Origin: Sphingomonas canadensis | GTDB taxonomy: Bacteria; Pseudomonadota; Alphaproteobacteria; Sphingomonadales; Sphingomonadaceae | Assembly: GCF_026013525.1 (NCBI RefSeq) | Contig: NZ_JAPDRA010000009.1 | Location: 1-64,000 of the forward strand | Reading direction: 5' to 3' | Length of the DNA stretch: 64,000 nucleotides | Shown here: positions 9,391-17,671 of the stretch, one piece after another | How the letters are laid out: each line of letters begins with the position of its first letter | Numbering within the stretch: position 1 is the first letter of the stretch | The notes under the pieces: model-generated | Seen by the model: the letters and a program-made list of their open reading frames with translations, nothing else | The model's database searches: none | Told to the model about the DNA's origin: nothing | Made by a program: the position numbers and the translations under genes

Positions 9391-9781
9391 AACTGTCGCA
9401 GCGGTGCCGCGGCACCGCGGAAGTGTCGATCCACGCTTCGTGCAGGCTCTCCGCGCCGAAATGATGGATCGGGCGGAAGCGCGACGGATCGTCGAAGCTG
9501 CCCACGGTCAGGTCTATCTTGCCGCTGTCCGGATAGGCGAACGTCAGCGGCGTGCCGCATTCGCGGCAGAAGCCGCGCGCCGCGATCGGCGACGAGGCGT
9601 AGTGGTCCGGCTCACGCTCCCAGGCCACGGCCGCAACCGGCACGTTCTTGAACGCGATCGAGACGCCGCCCGTGGCGCGCTGGCACATGCGGCAATGGCA
9701 CAGATAGGCGTCGTCGCTGTCGATCGACACGCGATAGCGGATGCGCCCGCATTGGCAGCCGCCGGTCATCTCCTGGGCCAT
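9338..9781 (-). CDS. GFA-family (Mss4-like) zinc protein
   Basis: A 147-residue protein with the four-cluster Cys pattern of the glutathione-dependent formaldehyde-activating family: GGCQCGRIRY (about 8-16), CHCRMCQRATGG (about 28-39) and FCRECGTPL (about 72-80), which bind structural zinc. Whether such proteins activate formaldehyde is doubtful for most family members. The window contains genes that probably release formaldehyde (52519), but they are 43 kb away, so no link is claimed. It overlaps the hydrolase gene downstream. Confidence 0.88.
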   Translation of the reverse strand: MAQEMTGGCQCGRIRYRVSIDSDDAYLCHCRMCQRATGGVSIAFKNVPVAAVAWEREPDHYASSPIAARGFCRECGTPLTFAYPDSGKIDLTVGSFDDPSRFRPIHHFGAESLHEAWIDTSAVPRHRCDSYDKLNERWIEAVGKIPD

Positions 9782-9898
9782 GCGCCCCTCCTAGGCCCGA
9801 GCCCCGCCATCCGCAACTTTCCCGGCTTGCGCGCGTTTTCGCATTGCACCATAGGTTGCGCATTGCAATTCATATGCATGCTTATTATATGCCCCGCC

Positions 9899-10348
9899 AT
9901 GACTGATACCTTCGGCTTTACGCTAACCGAGCTTTCGCGGCTGATGCGGCGCGGGTTCGATCTGCGCGCACGCGCGATCGGGGTAACGCGCGCGCAATGG
10001 CACACGCTGTTCATGCTTTCGCGTAACGAGGGCATCAACCAGGGCGGCCTGGCCGACCTGCTGGAGGTGGAGCCGATCACGCTGTGCCGCATGATCGACC
10101 GGCTGGAGGAGGCCGGGCTGGTCGAGCGCAGGGCCGATCCGGCCGATCGCCGCGCCTGGCGCATCTACCTGACCGAAGCCTCGCATCCGCTGCTGGACAA
10201 GCTGCGCGGGCTGGGCGTCGAAATGAACGAGCAGGCGCTGGCAGGGCTTTCGCATGGCGAGCGCGATCAATTGCTGGCACTGCTGGCGCGGGTTCGCGCC
10301 AATGTGATTCGAGAAGCCCCCCAGGGCTCGGAGGCGATCAATGGCTGA
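9899..10348 (+). CDS. MarR-family repressor of the downstream efflux genes
   Basis: A 149-residue winged-helix regulator. ITRAQWHTLFMLSRNEGINQ leads into the recognition helix region QGGLADLLEVEPITLCRMIDRLE, and the wing has the conserved D-P-A-D-R-R-A-W motif. The gene overlaps emrA by 8 bp (10341-10348), so it is the first gene of a MarR-EmrA-EmrB operon and probably represses it until a phenolic or hydrophobic ligand binds. The ATG at 9899 follows an AT-rich leader containing nested palindromes (ATTGCAAT, CATATG, ATGCAT) that could be its operator. Confidence 0.92.
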   Translation: MTDTFGFTLTELSRLMRRGFDLRARAIGVTRAQWHTLFMLSRNEGINQGGLADLLEVEPITLCRMIDRLEEAGLVERRADPADRRAWRIYLTEASHPLLDKLRGLGVEMNEQALAGLSHGERDQLLALLARVRANVIREAPQGSEAING

Positions 10349-11441
10349 TGCGGACCCCAAGATGACCAAGCCCGAAGCCGCCATCGAAATCGAGGCCCCC
10401 GCCCCGCTGCCGGGCGCGGACGCCGACGCGAAGCCGCGCCGCCGCTGGGTTCGTCCCGCGCTGATGTTCGGGGTGCCCGCGGTGGTGCTGGCGGTGGCCG
10501 GCACGATCTGGATGACCTCCGGCGGCAGCGTCTCGACCGACAATGCCTATGTCCAGCAGGACAAGGTCTCGGTCTCCAGCGACGTCAGCGGACGGATCGT
10601 CGAGGTGGCCGTGCGCGAGAACCAGGAGGTGAAGGCGGGCGACCTGCTGTTCCGCATCGATCCGGAGCCTTATCGCATCGCCCTCTCCCAGGCGGAGGCC
10701 GCGATCGCGGGCGCGCAGGTGCAGCTCCAGACGCTGCGGGCCAGCTATGCCGGCACCGGCGCCGACATCCAGGCCGCGCGAGACCGCATCGTGGCCGCCG
10801 AGCAAGACTATGCCCGCCAGTCCGAACTGCTGAAGCGCGGCTTCACCACCCGCGCGCGGGTGGAGGACGCGCAGCACGCGCTGGAGCAGGCGCGCGCCTC
10901 GCTGGAAAGCGCCCAGGCGAGCGCGGCCGAAGCGCGATCGAAGCTAGCGACGGGCGCCGCCGTGCCGGGCGAGAACCCCGCCATCGCCGCCGCCCGCGCC
11001 CAGCGCGACAAGGCCGTATGGGACCTTTCCCGCACCGAAGTCCGCGCGCCCGCCGCCGGCACCGTCAGCCAGGCAGACCGGCTGCTGGTGGGCCAGATGA
11101 TGATGACCGGCCTGCCCGCGCTGACGCTGGTGGCCAACGGCGGATCCTGGGTCGAGGCCAATTTCAAGGAGACCGACCTGGACGAGATGCGCGTGGGCCA
11201 GTGTGCCACCGTGAAGCTGGATGCCTATCCCGGGCTTAAGCTGAACGGCCATGTCGCCTCGATCGGCGCGCTTACGGGCAGCGAAACCTCCGTGCTGCCG
11301 GCGCAGAACGCCAACGGCAACTGGGTGAAGGTGACGCAGCGCGTGCCCGTGCGCATCGTGCTGGACCAGGCGAGCCCGCGCCAGCTCATCGCCGGGCTTT
11401 CCAGCCATGTGACGGTCGACTTCACCAAGATGTGCAAGTGA
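10341..11441 (+). CDS. HlyD/EmrA-type periplasmic adaptor subunit
   Basis: A 366-residue membrane-fusion protein. A short cytoplasmic segment is followed by one membrane helix (about 38-58, PALMFGVPAVVLAVAGTIWM), the biotinyl-lipoyl half motif VSSDVSGRIVEVAVRENQEVKAGDLLFRID, a coiled coil rich in Ala/Gln/Arg (about 105-210) and the second lipoyl half with VRAPAAGTVSQ. It links an inner-membrane MFS pump (the next gene) to an outer-membrane channel. No TolC-type gene is present in this window, so the channel must be encoded elsewhere. Confidence 0.93.
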   Translation: MADADPKMTKPEAAIEIEAPAPLPGADADAKPRRRWVRPALMFGVPAVVLAVAGTIWMTSGGSVSTDNAYVQQDKVSVSSDVSGRIVEVAVRENQEVKAGDLLFRIDPEPYRIALSQAEAAIAGAQVQLQTLRASYAGTGADIQAARDRIVAAEQDYARQSELLKRGFTTRARVEDAQHALEQARASLESAQASAAEARSKLATGAAVPGENPAIAAARAQRDKAVWDLSRTEVRAPAAGTVSQADRLLVGQMMMTGLPALTLVANGGSWVEANFKETDLDEMRVGQCATVKLDAYPGLKLNGHVASIGALTGSETSVLPAQNANGNWVKVTQRVPVRIVLDQASPRQLIAGLSSHVTVDFTKMCK

Positions 11442-11492
11442 ACCGCCCCCGCGCCGCACCGGCGCGGGCGGCGGCGTAGAAAGAGCGTAGCG

Positions 11493-13082
11493 ATGGCGAG
11501 CGCCAGCCCCAGCACCCCGGCAGAAGCCGCCCCGCCCGCGCCGCCACGGCCCGGTGTGGCGGCGCTGCCCGTCAGGAACCGCGCGCTGCTGACGCTGGGC
11601 GTGATGCTGGCCACGATCATGCAGATCCTGGACACCACGATCGCCAATGTCGCGCTGCCGCACATGCAGACCGCGCTGGGGGCGACCGCGGACACCATAA
11701 CCTGGGTCCTCACCAGCTATATCATCGCCACCGCGATCGCGATCCCGATCACCGGCTGGCTTTCCGACAGGATCGGATCACGCAACCTGTTCCTGATCTC
11801 CGTGGTCGGCTTTGTCCTCGCCTCCGCGCTGTGCGGCATGGCGACCAGCCTGGCGGAGATGGTGCTGTTCCGCATCCTCCAGGGCGTGTCGGCCGCGTTC
11901 ATGAACCCGCTGAGCCAGACGGTGATGCTCGACATCAACCCGCCCGAACGCCAGGCGCAGGCGATGTCGATCTGGGGCATGGGCATCATGATCGGCCCGA
12001 TCCTCGGCCCCGTGCTGGGCGGATGGCTGACCGAGAATTTCGACTGGCGCTGGGTGTTCTACGTCAACCTGCCGATCGGGGTGTTCTGCTTCGCGGTGCT
12101 GTGGGCGCTGCTGCCGTCGCGGCCGATACGAAAGCGGCAGTTCGACCTGTTCGGCTTCGCGCTGTTCTCGCTGGGCATCGCCGCGCTCCAGCTCATGCTC
12201 GACCGTGGCCAGGGCGAGGACTGGTTCGGATCGACCGAGATCTGGATCGAGGCGCTGGTGGCCGCAATCGCGCTGTGGATGTTCGCGGTGCATATGGCCA
12301 CCGCCAGGAACCCGATGTTCGAGCGCGAGCTGTGGAAGAACCGCAACCTGATCACCGCGATCGGCTTCATGCAGGTGATCGGCGTGGTGATGATGGCCAC
12401 GATGGCACTGCTGCCGCCGATGCTGCAGACGCTGTACGGCTATTCGGTGCTGGATACGGGCCTGCTGCTGATGCCGCGCGGGCTGGGCGTGCTGATCACC
12501 ATGTTCGTTTCCGCCCAATTGGTGATGCGCGGGGTGGACGCGCGCTGGGTGGTGGGCGTGGGGCTCAGCATGGCGGCCTGGTCGCTGTACGAGATGACGC
12601 ACTGGACGATCGAGATGAACTCCTGGCCGTTCATCTTCTCGGGCTTCATCCAGGGGCTGGGCATGGGGCTGGTGTTCATGCCGCTGAACGGCATGGCCTT
12701 CGCCACCCTGCCCCCCAAATATCGCACGGAAGGCGCCAGCCTGCTCAACCTGTCGCGCAACATCGGGGCGTCGGTGGGCATCTCGCTGTGCACCACGGTG
12801 CTGGCGCGCAGCATCCAGACGAGCCATGCGGACCTGGTGCCCCACCTCACCGCGCCGGGCCTCGACGGCTTCGATCCGAACCTGTTGCGGATGATGGGGC
12901 CGACGGGCGATTCGATCATGGCGATGGCCGACGCGATCGTGAACCAGCAGGCGGCGATGATCGGCTACCTGAACGATTTCAAGGCGATGATGATCGTCAC
13001 CGCGCTATCGATCCCGCTCGTGCTGCTCCTGCGCCGTCCCAAGACGCCGATCGCCAACGATCCCGCCGCCGCGGGGCATTGA
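11493..13082 (+). CDS. EmrB-type MFS drug exporter (DHA2, 14 TM)
   Basis: A 529-residue inner-membrane proton antiporter. The signature of DHA2 exporters is visible: LDTTIANVALPHMQTALGAT after the first helix, the motif A region GWLSDRIGSRNLF, motif C-like GPILGPVLGGWLTENFDWRWVFYVNLPIG, and about 14 hydrophobic segments. Together with the MarR and HlyD genes it forms a drug or phenolic-compound efflux operon. The gap of 51 bp to emrA carries no obvious promoter. Confidence 0.94.
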   Translation: MASASPSTPAEAAPPAPPRPGVAALPVRNRALLTLGVMLATIMQILDTTIANVALPHMQTALGATADTITWVLTSYIIATAIAIPITGWLSDRIGSRNLFLISVVGFVLASALCGMATSLAEMVLFRILQGVSAAFMNPLSQTVMLDINPPERQAQAMSIWGMGIMIGPILGPVLGGWLTENFDWRWVFYVNLPIGVFCFAVLWALLPSRPIRKRQFDLFGFALFSLGIAALQLMLDRGQGEDWFGSTEIWIEALVAAIALWMFAVHMATARNPMFERELWKNRNLITAIGFMQVIGVVMMATMALLPPMLQTLYGYSVLDTGLLLMPRGLGVLITMFVSAQLVMRGVDARWVVGVGLSMAAWSLYEMTHWTIEMNSWPFIFSGFIQGLGMGLVFMPLNGMAFATLPPKYRTEGASLLNLSRNIGASVGISLCTTVLARSIQTSHADLVPHLTAPGLDGFDPNLLRMMGPTGDSIMAMADAIVNQQAAMIGYLNDFKAMMIVTALSIPLVLLLRRPKTPIANDPAAAGH

Positions 13083-13184
13083 GGCCCTGGGATCGGCCAG
13101 GCAGCGCCATCGCGGCGAGCCGTCCCAGGCCGCGCGCAGGGGGCATACGCCCGGATCGGGGCGTCCCCGTGCCTGCGATCCCGC

Positions 13185-14213
13185 TCAGTCCGCCTTCTTC
13201 AGATGCCGCCGGCCGAGCAGCTCGGCGATCTGGACCGCGTTCAGCGCGGCGCCCTTGCGCAGATTGTCCGACACGCACCACAGCGCCAGGCCGTTGTCCA
13301 CCGTCGGGTCCTCGCGCACGCGGCTGACATAGGTGGCATATTCGCCGACGCATTCGACGGGGGTGACGTATCCGCCGTCCTCACGCTTGTCGACCAGCAT
13401 CACGCCGGGCGCCTCGCGCAGGATCGACTGGGCCTTCTTCGCGCTGATCTCGTCCTCGAACTCGATATTGATCGCCTCCGAATGGCCGACGAACACGGGC
13501 ACGCGGACGCAGGTGGCGATCACCTTGATCTTCGAACCCAGGATCTTCTTGGTCTCCACCACCATCTTCCATTCCTCCTTCGTCGATCCGTCGTCGAGGA
13601 AGCTGTCGATATGGGGGATGACGTTGAATGCGATCTGCTTGGTGAACTTCTGCGGCTCGGCCGGATCGCCGACGAAGATGTTGCGGCTCTGCTCGAACAG
13701 CTCGTCCATCCCCGCCTTGCCCGCGCCGGAGACCGACTGATAGGTCGCCACCACCACGCGCTTGATCCTCGCCGCGTCGTGCAGCGGCTTCAGCGCCACC
13801 ACCATCTGGGCGGTGGAGCAATTGGGGTTGGCGATGATGTTCTTGCGCTTGTAGCCGTCGATCGCTTCCGGGTTCACTTCGGGCACGATCAGCGGCACGT
13901 CCGGGTCCATGCGGTAGAGCGAGCTGTTGTCGATCACGACGCATCCGGCCGCGGCGAATTTTGGCGCATAGATCTTCGTCGCCTCGGACCCGATGGCGAA
14001 CAGCGCGATATCCCAGCCGGCGGGATCGAAATGCTCGATATTGCGGACCTTCAGCATCCGCCCGGTCTCGCCGAACTCGATCTCGTCGCCGGTCGATCGC
14101 GCGCTGGCGACCACGGCGATCTCGTCCGCGGGGAATTCGCGCTCGGCGAGGATGTTCAGCATCTCGCGCCCGACATTGCCCGTCGCGCCCGCGACAACCA
14201 CCCGATAGCCCAT
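13185..14213 (-). CDS. asd: Aspartate-semialdehyde dehydrogenase
   Basis: A 342-residue NADPH enzyme reducing aspartyl phosphate to aspartate semialdehyde for lysine, threonine, methionine and diaminopimelate synthesis. It begins MGYRVVVAGATGNVGREML (NADP fold), has the active-site Cys in IANPNCSTAQMV (about residue 130), VSGAGKAGMDEL, and the substrate-binding RVPVFVGHSEAINIEF region. Length matches the family. No operon partner is evident; the region 14214-14402 upstream holds its promoter. Confidence 0.96.
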   Translation of the reverse strand: MGYRVVVAGATGNVGREMLNILAEREFPADEIAVVASARSTGDEIEFGETGRMLKVRNIEHFDPAGWDIALFAIGSEATKIYAPKFAAAGCVVIDNSSLYRMDPDVPLIVPEVNPEAIDGYKRKNIIANPNCSTAQMVVALKPLHDAARIKRVVVATYQSVSGAGKAGMDELFEQSRNIFVGDPAEPQKFTKQIAFNVIPHIDSFLDDGSTKEEWKMVVETKKILGSKIKVIATCVRVPVFVGHSEAINIEFEDEISAKKAQSILREAPGVMLVDKREDGGYVTPVECVGEYATYVSRVREDPTVDNGLALWCVSDNLRKGAALNAVQIAELLGRRHLKKAD

Positions 14214-14402
14214 GATATTCCTTCCGTTATCCGGCCCTCAGGTGGCGATGCCGCTTCCCAATGCCAAGAGATCGCCGCGCGCCTAGCAGAGCGCCCCCCG
14301 CAGGCATAGCGCCGCAGCGCGCCTGCCCAGCACGCCCGCCCGGCGCGAAGGCCATTCAAAATCCGGATTTCCCACGACGCCGGACCCGATTAGGAGGGCG
14401 CC

Positions 14403-14774
14403 ATGATACTGCCGATCATACTGCTGGCGATGCTCGCCCCCTCCCCCGCCCCCCAGGATTCGGAGGCCTGGAAAAAGGAATATAATGTGCTGGTCGACCG
14501 CCGGCAGGGCTATCTGGACAAGATGAAGGCTGAGGAAGGCGCCGCCAAGACCGCCGCGACGCAGGAAGAGGGGTGCGCCCACCTGAAAAACGCGATCGGC
14601 TATACCCGGCTCGCCCAGGTCGACGCGCGCGACGGATGGGATCTTGCGGATGAGCACGGCGAGACATTCTATGCCGACGTTTCCAGAAGAATGTTCAGCA
14701 TGCTTGTCGAGCTTGAGAAACGCTACCTTGATGCGCATCGGACATTCTGCGGAGGCGATCCGAAGTTCGATTGA
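14403..14774 (+). CDS. Small secreted protein of unknown function
   Basis: A 123-residue protein with a very short N-terminal hydrophobic signal (MILPIILLAMLAPSPAP) and a helical, charged mature part with one Cys (EEGCAHLKNAIGY) and a C-terminal Cys (HRTFCGGDPKFD), which might form a disulphide after export. No family recognised. A ribosome site AGGAGGG lies 6 bases before the ATG, which supports the call. Its composition is less GC-rich than its neighbours, so it may be a recent or fast-evolving gene. Confidence 0.6.
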   Translation: MILPIILLAMLAPSPAPQDSEAWKKEYNVLVDRRQGYLDKMKAEEGAAKTAATQEEGCAHLKNAIGYTRLAQVDARDGWDLADEHGETFYADVSRRMFSMLVELEKRYLDAHRTFCGGDPKFD

Positions 14775-14912
14775 TCATTTTCCCCGGCGAAGGCCGCGGA
14801 AAGACCTCAGGCGCTAAAGCCGGGTGCGTTTCATCTGACCCGTTCGCCCGTCGGAAAGCGCAGGGCGAACGGCCTGGAGCCTGTCCTGTTCAGGCGGCGC
14901 CGGCGCGACGCC

Positions 14913-16778
14913 CTACGCCGCCAGCCGCTCCAGCGCCTCGCTGGCTTCCATCCAGGTCGTCTCGGCGGCCTCGATCTTCTTCTCCAGATCGGCGCGGCGC
15001 TTCATCAGCTCGGTCATCGTCAGCTTCGCAAGATCGGGCGTGGCCGTGGCGGGATCGAACATCGCCCGGTCGATCGCGCTGCGCTTCTCGGTCAGCTTGG
15101 CGAGTTCGCTCTCGGCCGCCTTGGCCGCCTTGCGCAGAGCCGCCGCGGCCTCGCGCTCCTCGGCCTCCCTGCGCTTGGCCTCCTGCTTCTGGGCCTTTGT
15201 CTGCTTGCCCCCGCCGGCGTCCTTCGCCAGCACGAAGGCGACATAATCCTCCATGCTGCCGTCGAAATCCTTCGCGGTGCCGTTGTCGACCAGCACCAGC
15301 CGGTCCGCGGTCATTTCCACCATGTGCCGGTCGTGGCTGATGATCAGCACCGCGCCGGTATAGGCGTTCAGCGCCTGCACCAGCGCCTCGCGCGCATCCA
15401 CGTCCAGGTGGTTGGTCGGCTCGTCCAGGATCAGCATGTGCGGCGCGTCGCGCGTGATCAGCGCCAGCGCCAGCCGCGCGCGCTCGCCGCCCGAAAGCTT
15501 GCCGACCTTGGTCGTCGCCTTGTCGCCCGAAAAGCCGAACCGGCCGAGCTGGCCGCGCACCGCCGCCGGCTTCGCATCGCTCATCAGCCGGGCCATGTGG
15601 TCCAGCGGTGTGTCCTCGCGATCCAGCTCCTCCACCTGATATTGGGTGAAATAGCCGACCTTCATGCGTGAGGAGGCGTTCATCTCGCCTTCCATCGGCG
15701 CCAGTTGCGCGGCGAGCAGGCGGGCGAAGGTGGTCTTACCGTTGCCGTTCCGGCCGAGCAGCGCGATGCGATCGTCGGGATCGAGCCGCAGGTTCAGCCG
15801 CCGCAGGATCGGCGTGTCGCCATAGCCCACCGACGCCATGTCGAGCGTGATCAGCGGCGGGCGCAGCTCCTCCGGATTGGGAAAGTCGAAGCTGAGCGAG
15901 GGATCTTCCAGCACGGCCGCGATCGGCTGCATCTTCGCCAGCATCTTGACGCGCGACTGCGCCTGCTTCGCGGTGGAGGCGCGGGCGGAATTGCGCGCGA
16001 TATAGTCCTGCAGCTTGGCGCGTTCGGCCATCTGCTTCTCGCGCGCCGCCGCCTGTTGCGCCTGGCGCTCGGCGCGCTGGCTCTCGAACGCATCATAGCC
16101 GCCCGGATAGAGCGTCAGCTTGCCGCGATCGAGGTGGAGGATGTGATCGACGACATTGTTGAGGAAGTCGCGTTCGTGGCTGACCAGCAGGATCGTCGCG
16201 GGATAGGATTTCAGGAAATCCTCAAGCCACAGCACCGCTTCGAGATCGAGGTGGTTCGAAGGCTCGTCGAGCAGCAGCATGTCCGGCGCGGAGAACAGCA
16301 GCGAAGCGAGCGCCACGCGCATCCGCCAGCCGCCCGAGAAGCTCTCCATCGGCCGCTGCTGCATCTCCTCGTCGAAGCCGAGGCCCACCAGGATGCGCGC
16401 CGCGCGCGCCGGGGCCGAATAGGCGTCGATGTCGTTCAGCCGCTCATAGATATGGCCCAGCCGCTCCGGGTCCTCGCAGGTCTCGGCCTCGGCCATCAGC
16501 GCGGCGCGCTCGGTATCGGCCGCCAGCACGCTTTCGATCGGGGTGATGTCGCCGCCGGGCGCCTCCTGCGCGATATAGCCCAGGCGGGTGTTGCGCGGCA
16601 TCTCCACGCCGCCCGTGTCCGGCTCGATCTGTTCGGTGATGACCTTGAGCAGCGTGGACTTGCCCGCGCCGTTGCGCCCGATCAGCCCGATCCGGCCGCG
16701 CGGGGGGAGCGCGGCGCTGGCGCGATCGATGATCGTGCGCCCGCCCAGGCGGACGGTGATGTCTTGCAGCGATAGCAT
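14913..16778 (-). CDS. ABC-F family ATPase (Uup/YheS type)
   Basis: A 621-residue cytoplasmic protein with two ABC domains and no membrane segments. The first has Walker A GRNGAGKST (about 35-43), signature FSGGWRMR and Walker B LLLDEPSNHLDLEA; the second has GRNGNGKTT, LSGGERAR and LILDEPTNHLDV. Between them lies the charged Arg/Gln/Ala-rich linker that reaches the ribosomal E site in ABC-F factors, and the C-terminus (about 540-615) is a coiled coil. Such proteins act in translation or ribosome assembly; an antibiotic-resistance role cannot be read from the sequence. Confidence 0.94.
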   Translation of the reverse strand: MLSLQDITVRLGGRTIIDRASAALPPRGRIGLIGRNGAGKSTLLKVITEQIEPDTGGVEMPRNTRLGYIAQEAPGGDITPIESVLAADTERAALMAEAETCEDPERLGHIYERLNDIDAYSAPARAARILVGLGFDEEMQQRPMESFSGGWRMRVALASLLFSAPDMLLLDEPSNHLDLEAVLWLEDFLKSYPATILLVSHERDFLNNVVDHILHLDRGKLTLYPGGYDAFESQRAERQAQQAAAREKQMAERAKLQDYIARNSARASTAKQAQSRVKMLAKMQPIAAVLEDPSLSFDFPNPEELRPPLITLDMASVGYGDTPILRRLNLRLDPDDRIALLGRNGNGKTTFARLLAAQLAPMEGEMNASSRMKVGYFTQYQVEELDREDTPLDHMARLMSDAKPAAVRGQLGRFGFSGDKATTKVGKLSGGERARLALALITRDAPHMLILDEPTNHLDVDAREALVQALNAYTGAVLIISHDRHMVEMTADRLVLVDNGTAKDFDGSMEDYVAFVLAKDAGGGKQTKAQKQEAKRREAEEREAAAALRKAAKAAESELAKLTEKRSAIDRAMFDPATATPDLAKLTMTELMKRRADLEKKIEAAETTWMEASEALERLAA

Positions 16779-16873
16779 GGTGGGGTGCGCTCTAGCGGGG
16801 CGAACGGGCGGACGCCAGAACCAAGCGGCCGTGCCGCGTCATCCCGCCCCCCGGCCGGGGCAGGACAAGGGGT

Positions 16874-17671
16874 TCAGCGCGCCGTCACCACGGGCACGCG
16901 GGCGGCGACCATTTCGGCCTTCCCGCGCGAGATGCCCCACAACAGGCGCGGATCGACCGGGTCCCAGGCGATCGCCTGCCCCTCGACAGGCACGGCGATG
17001 GTTGTCACCAGCTCCAGCACCGGTCCGGCCTGGGGAAGCTTCAGCACATACATCTCCGGACGGTCGTGGCCGGTGACGTAGAGATAGCCGTCGCGGTTCC
17101 AGTCGCCGCCCGACGCGCTCTTGGGCGCCATGCGGGCCAGCACCTCGGGCGGGAAGATCCAGGCGCCCTGCTCGGCGAAATCGGCCGAATAGCGGACCAG
17201 CGTGGTCCAGCGATTGTCGCGGCCGGGCTCGCCGCCCTTGCCCTCGTAATTGGCGAAACAGGCCCACCAGCTTCCGTCGTGCCAGGTCAGCCAGGTGAGC
17301 GATCCCCTGCCCGGCCCCAGGCTGCGCGAGGAAACGGGCCGCAGCGTATCGGCGTCGAAGGTCTCGACCGAGCTCGCCATCGGCACGTCGGGATAGTTGG
17401 ACGCCGCGCACACCAGCCGCCGCGCATGGAGCGTGCAACTGTTCATATGCTTGTAGCGCCGCGGATCACCCTGCCAGCGCGCCGCAACCTTGCCGGTGCG
17501 GCGGTCGATCTTGGCGATCCGGGCGTTGTCGATGGCGTAGAGATAGCGGGCGTCCGCCACCACGCCCTGGTTCGCCTCGGGCGCGCCGATCCGCTGCTCC
17601 TCCACCGCGGCGGGGCCGGAGGGCTCCGCCTGGGCGGGGGCGAGCAGCAGGATCAGCGCGGCGAGCAGCAT
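16874..17671 (-). CDS. Exported beta-propeller-like protein coupled to a TonB receptor
   Basis: A 265-residue protein beginning MLLAALILLLAPAQAEP, a signal peptide. The mature part has repeated strands such as GVVADARYLYAIDNARIAKID and GYLYVTGHDRPEMYVLKLP, with conserved Trp and Asp-rich turns, consistent with a small beta-propeller. Its ATG shares one base with the stop of the receptor gene (TGATG at 17671), so the two are translationally coupled and probably act together: a periplasmic or surface protein processing or capturing the receptor's ligand. Function unknown; a longer in-frame start upstream was rejected because it lies inside the receptor gene and disrupts the signal. Confidence 0.75.
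   Translation of the reverse strand: MLLAALILLLAPAQAEPSGPAAVEEQRIGAPEANQGVVADARYLYAIDNARIAKIDRRTGKVAARWQGDPRRYKHMNSCTLHARRLVCAASNYPDVPMASSVETFDADTLRPVSSRSLGPGRGSLTWLTWHDGSWWACFANYEGKGGEPGRDNRWTTLVRYSADFAEQGAWIFPPEVLARMAPKSASGGDWNRDGYLYVTGHDRPEMYVLKLPQAGPVLELVTTIAVPVEGQAIAWDPVDPRLLWGISRGKAEMVAARVPVVTAR

Noticed and set aside
9338..9781. GFA protein as formaldehyde detoxification for the lignin pathway
   Set aside because: It lies far from the island, near an unrelated hydrolase, and many GFA-family proteins have no formaldehyde activity.
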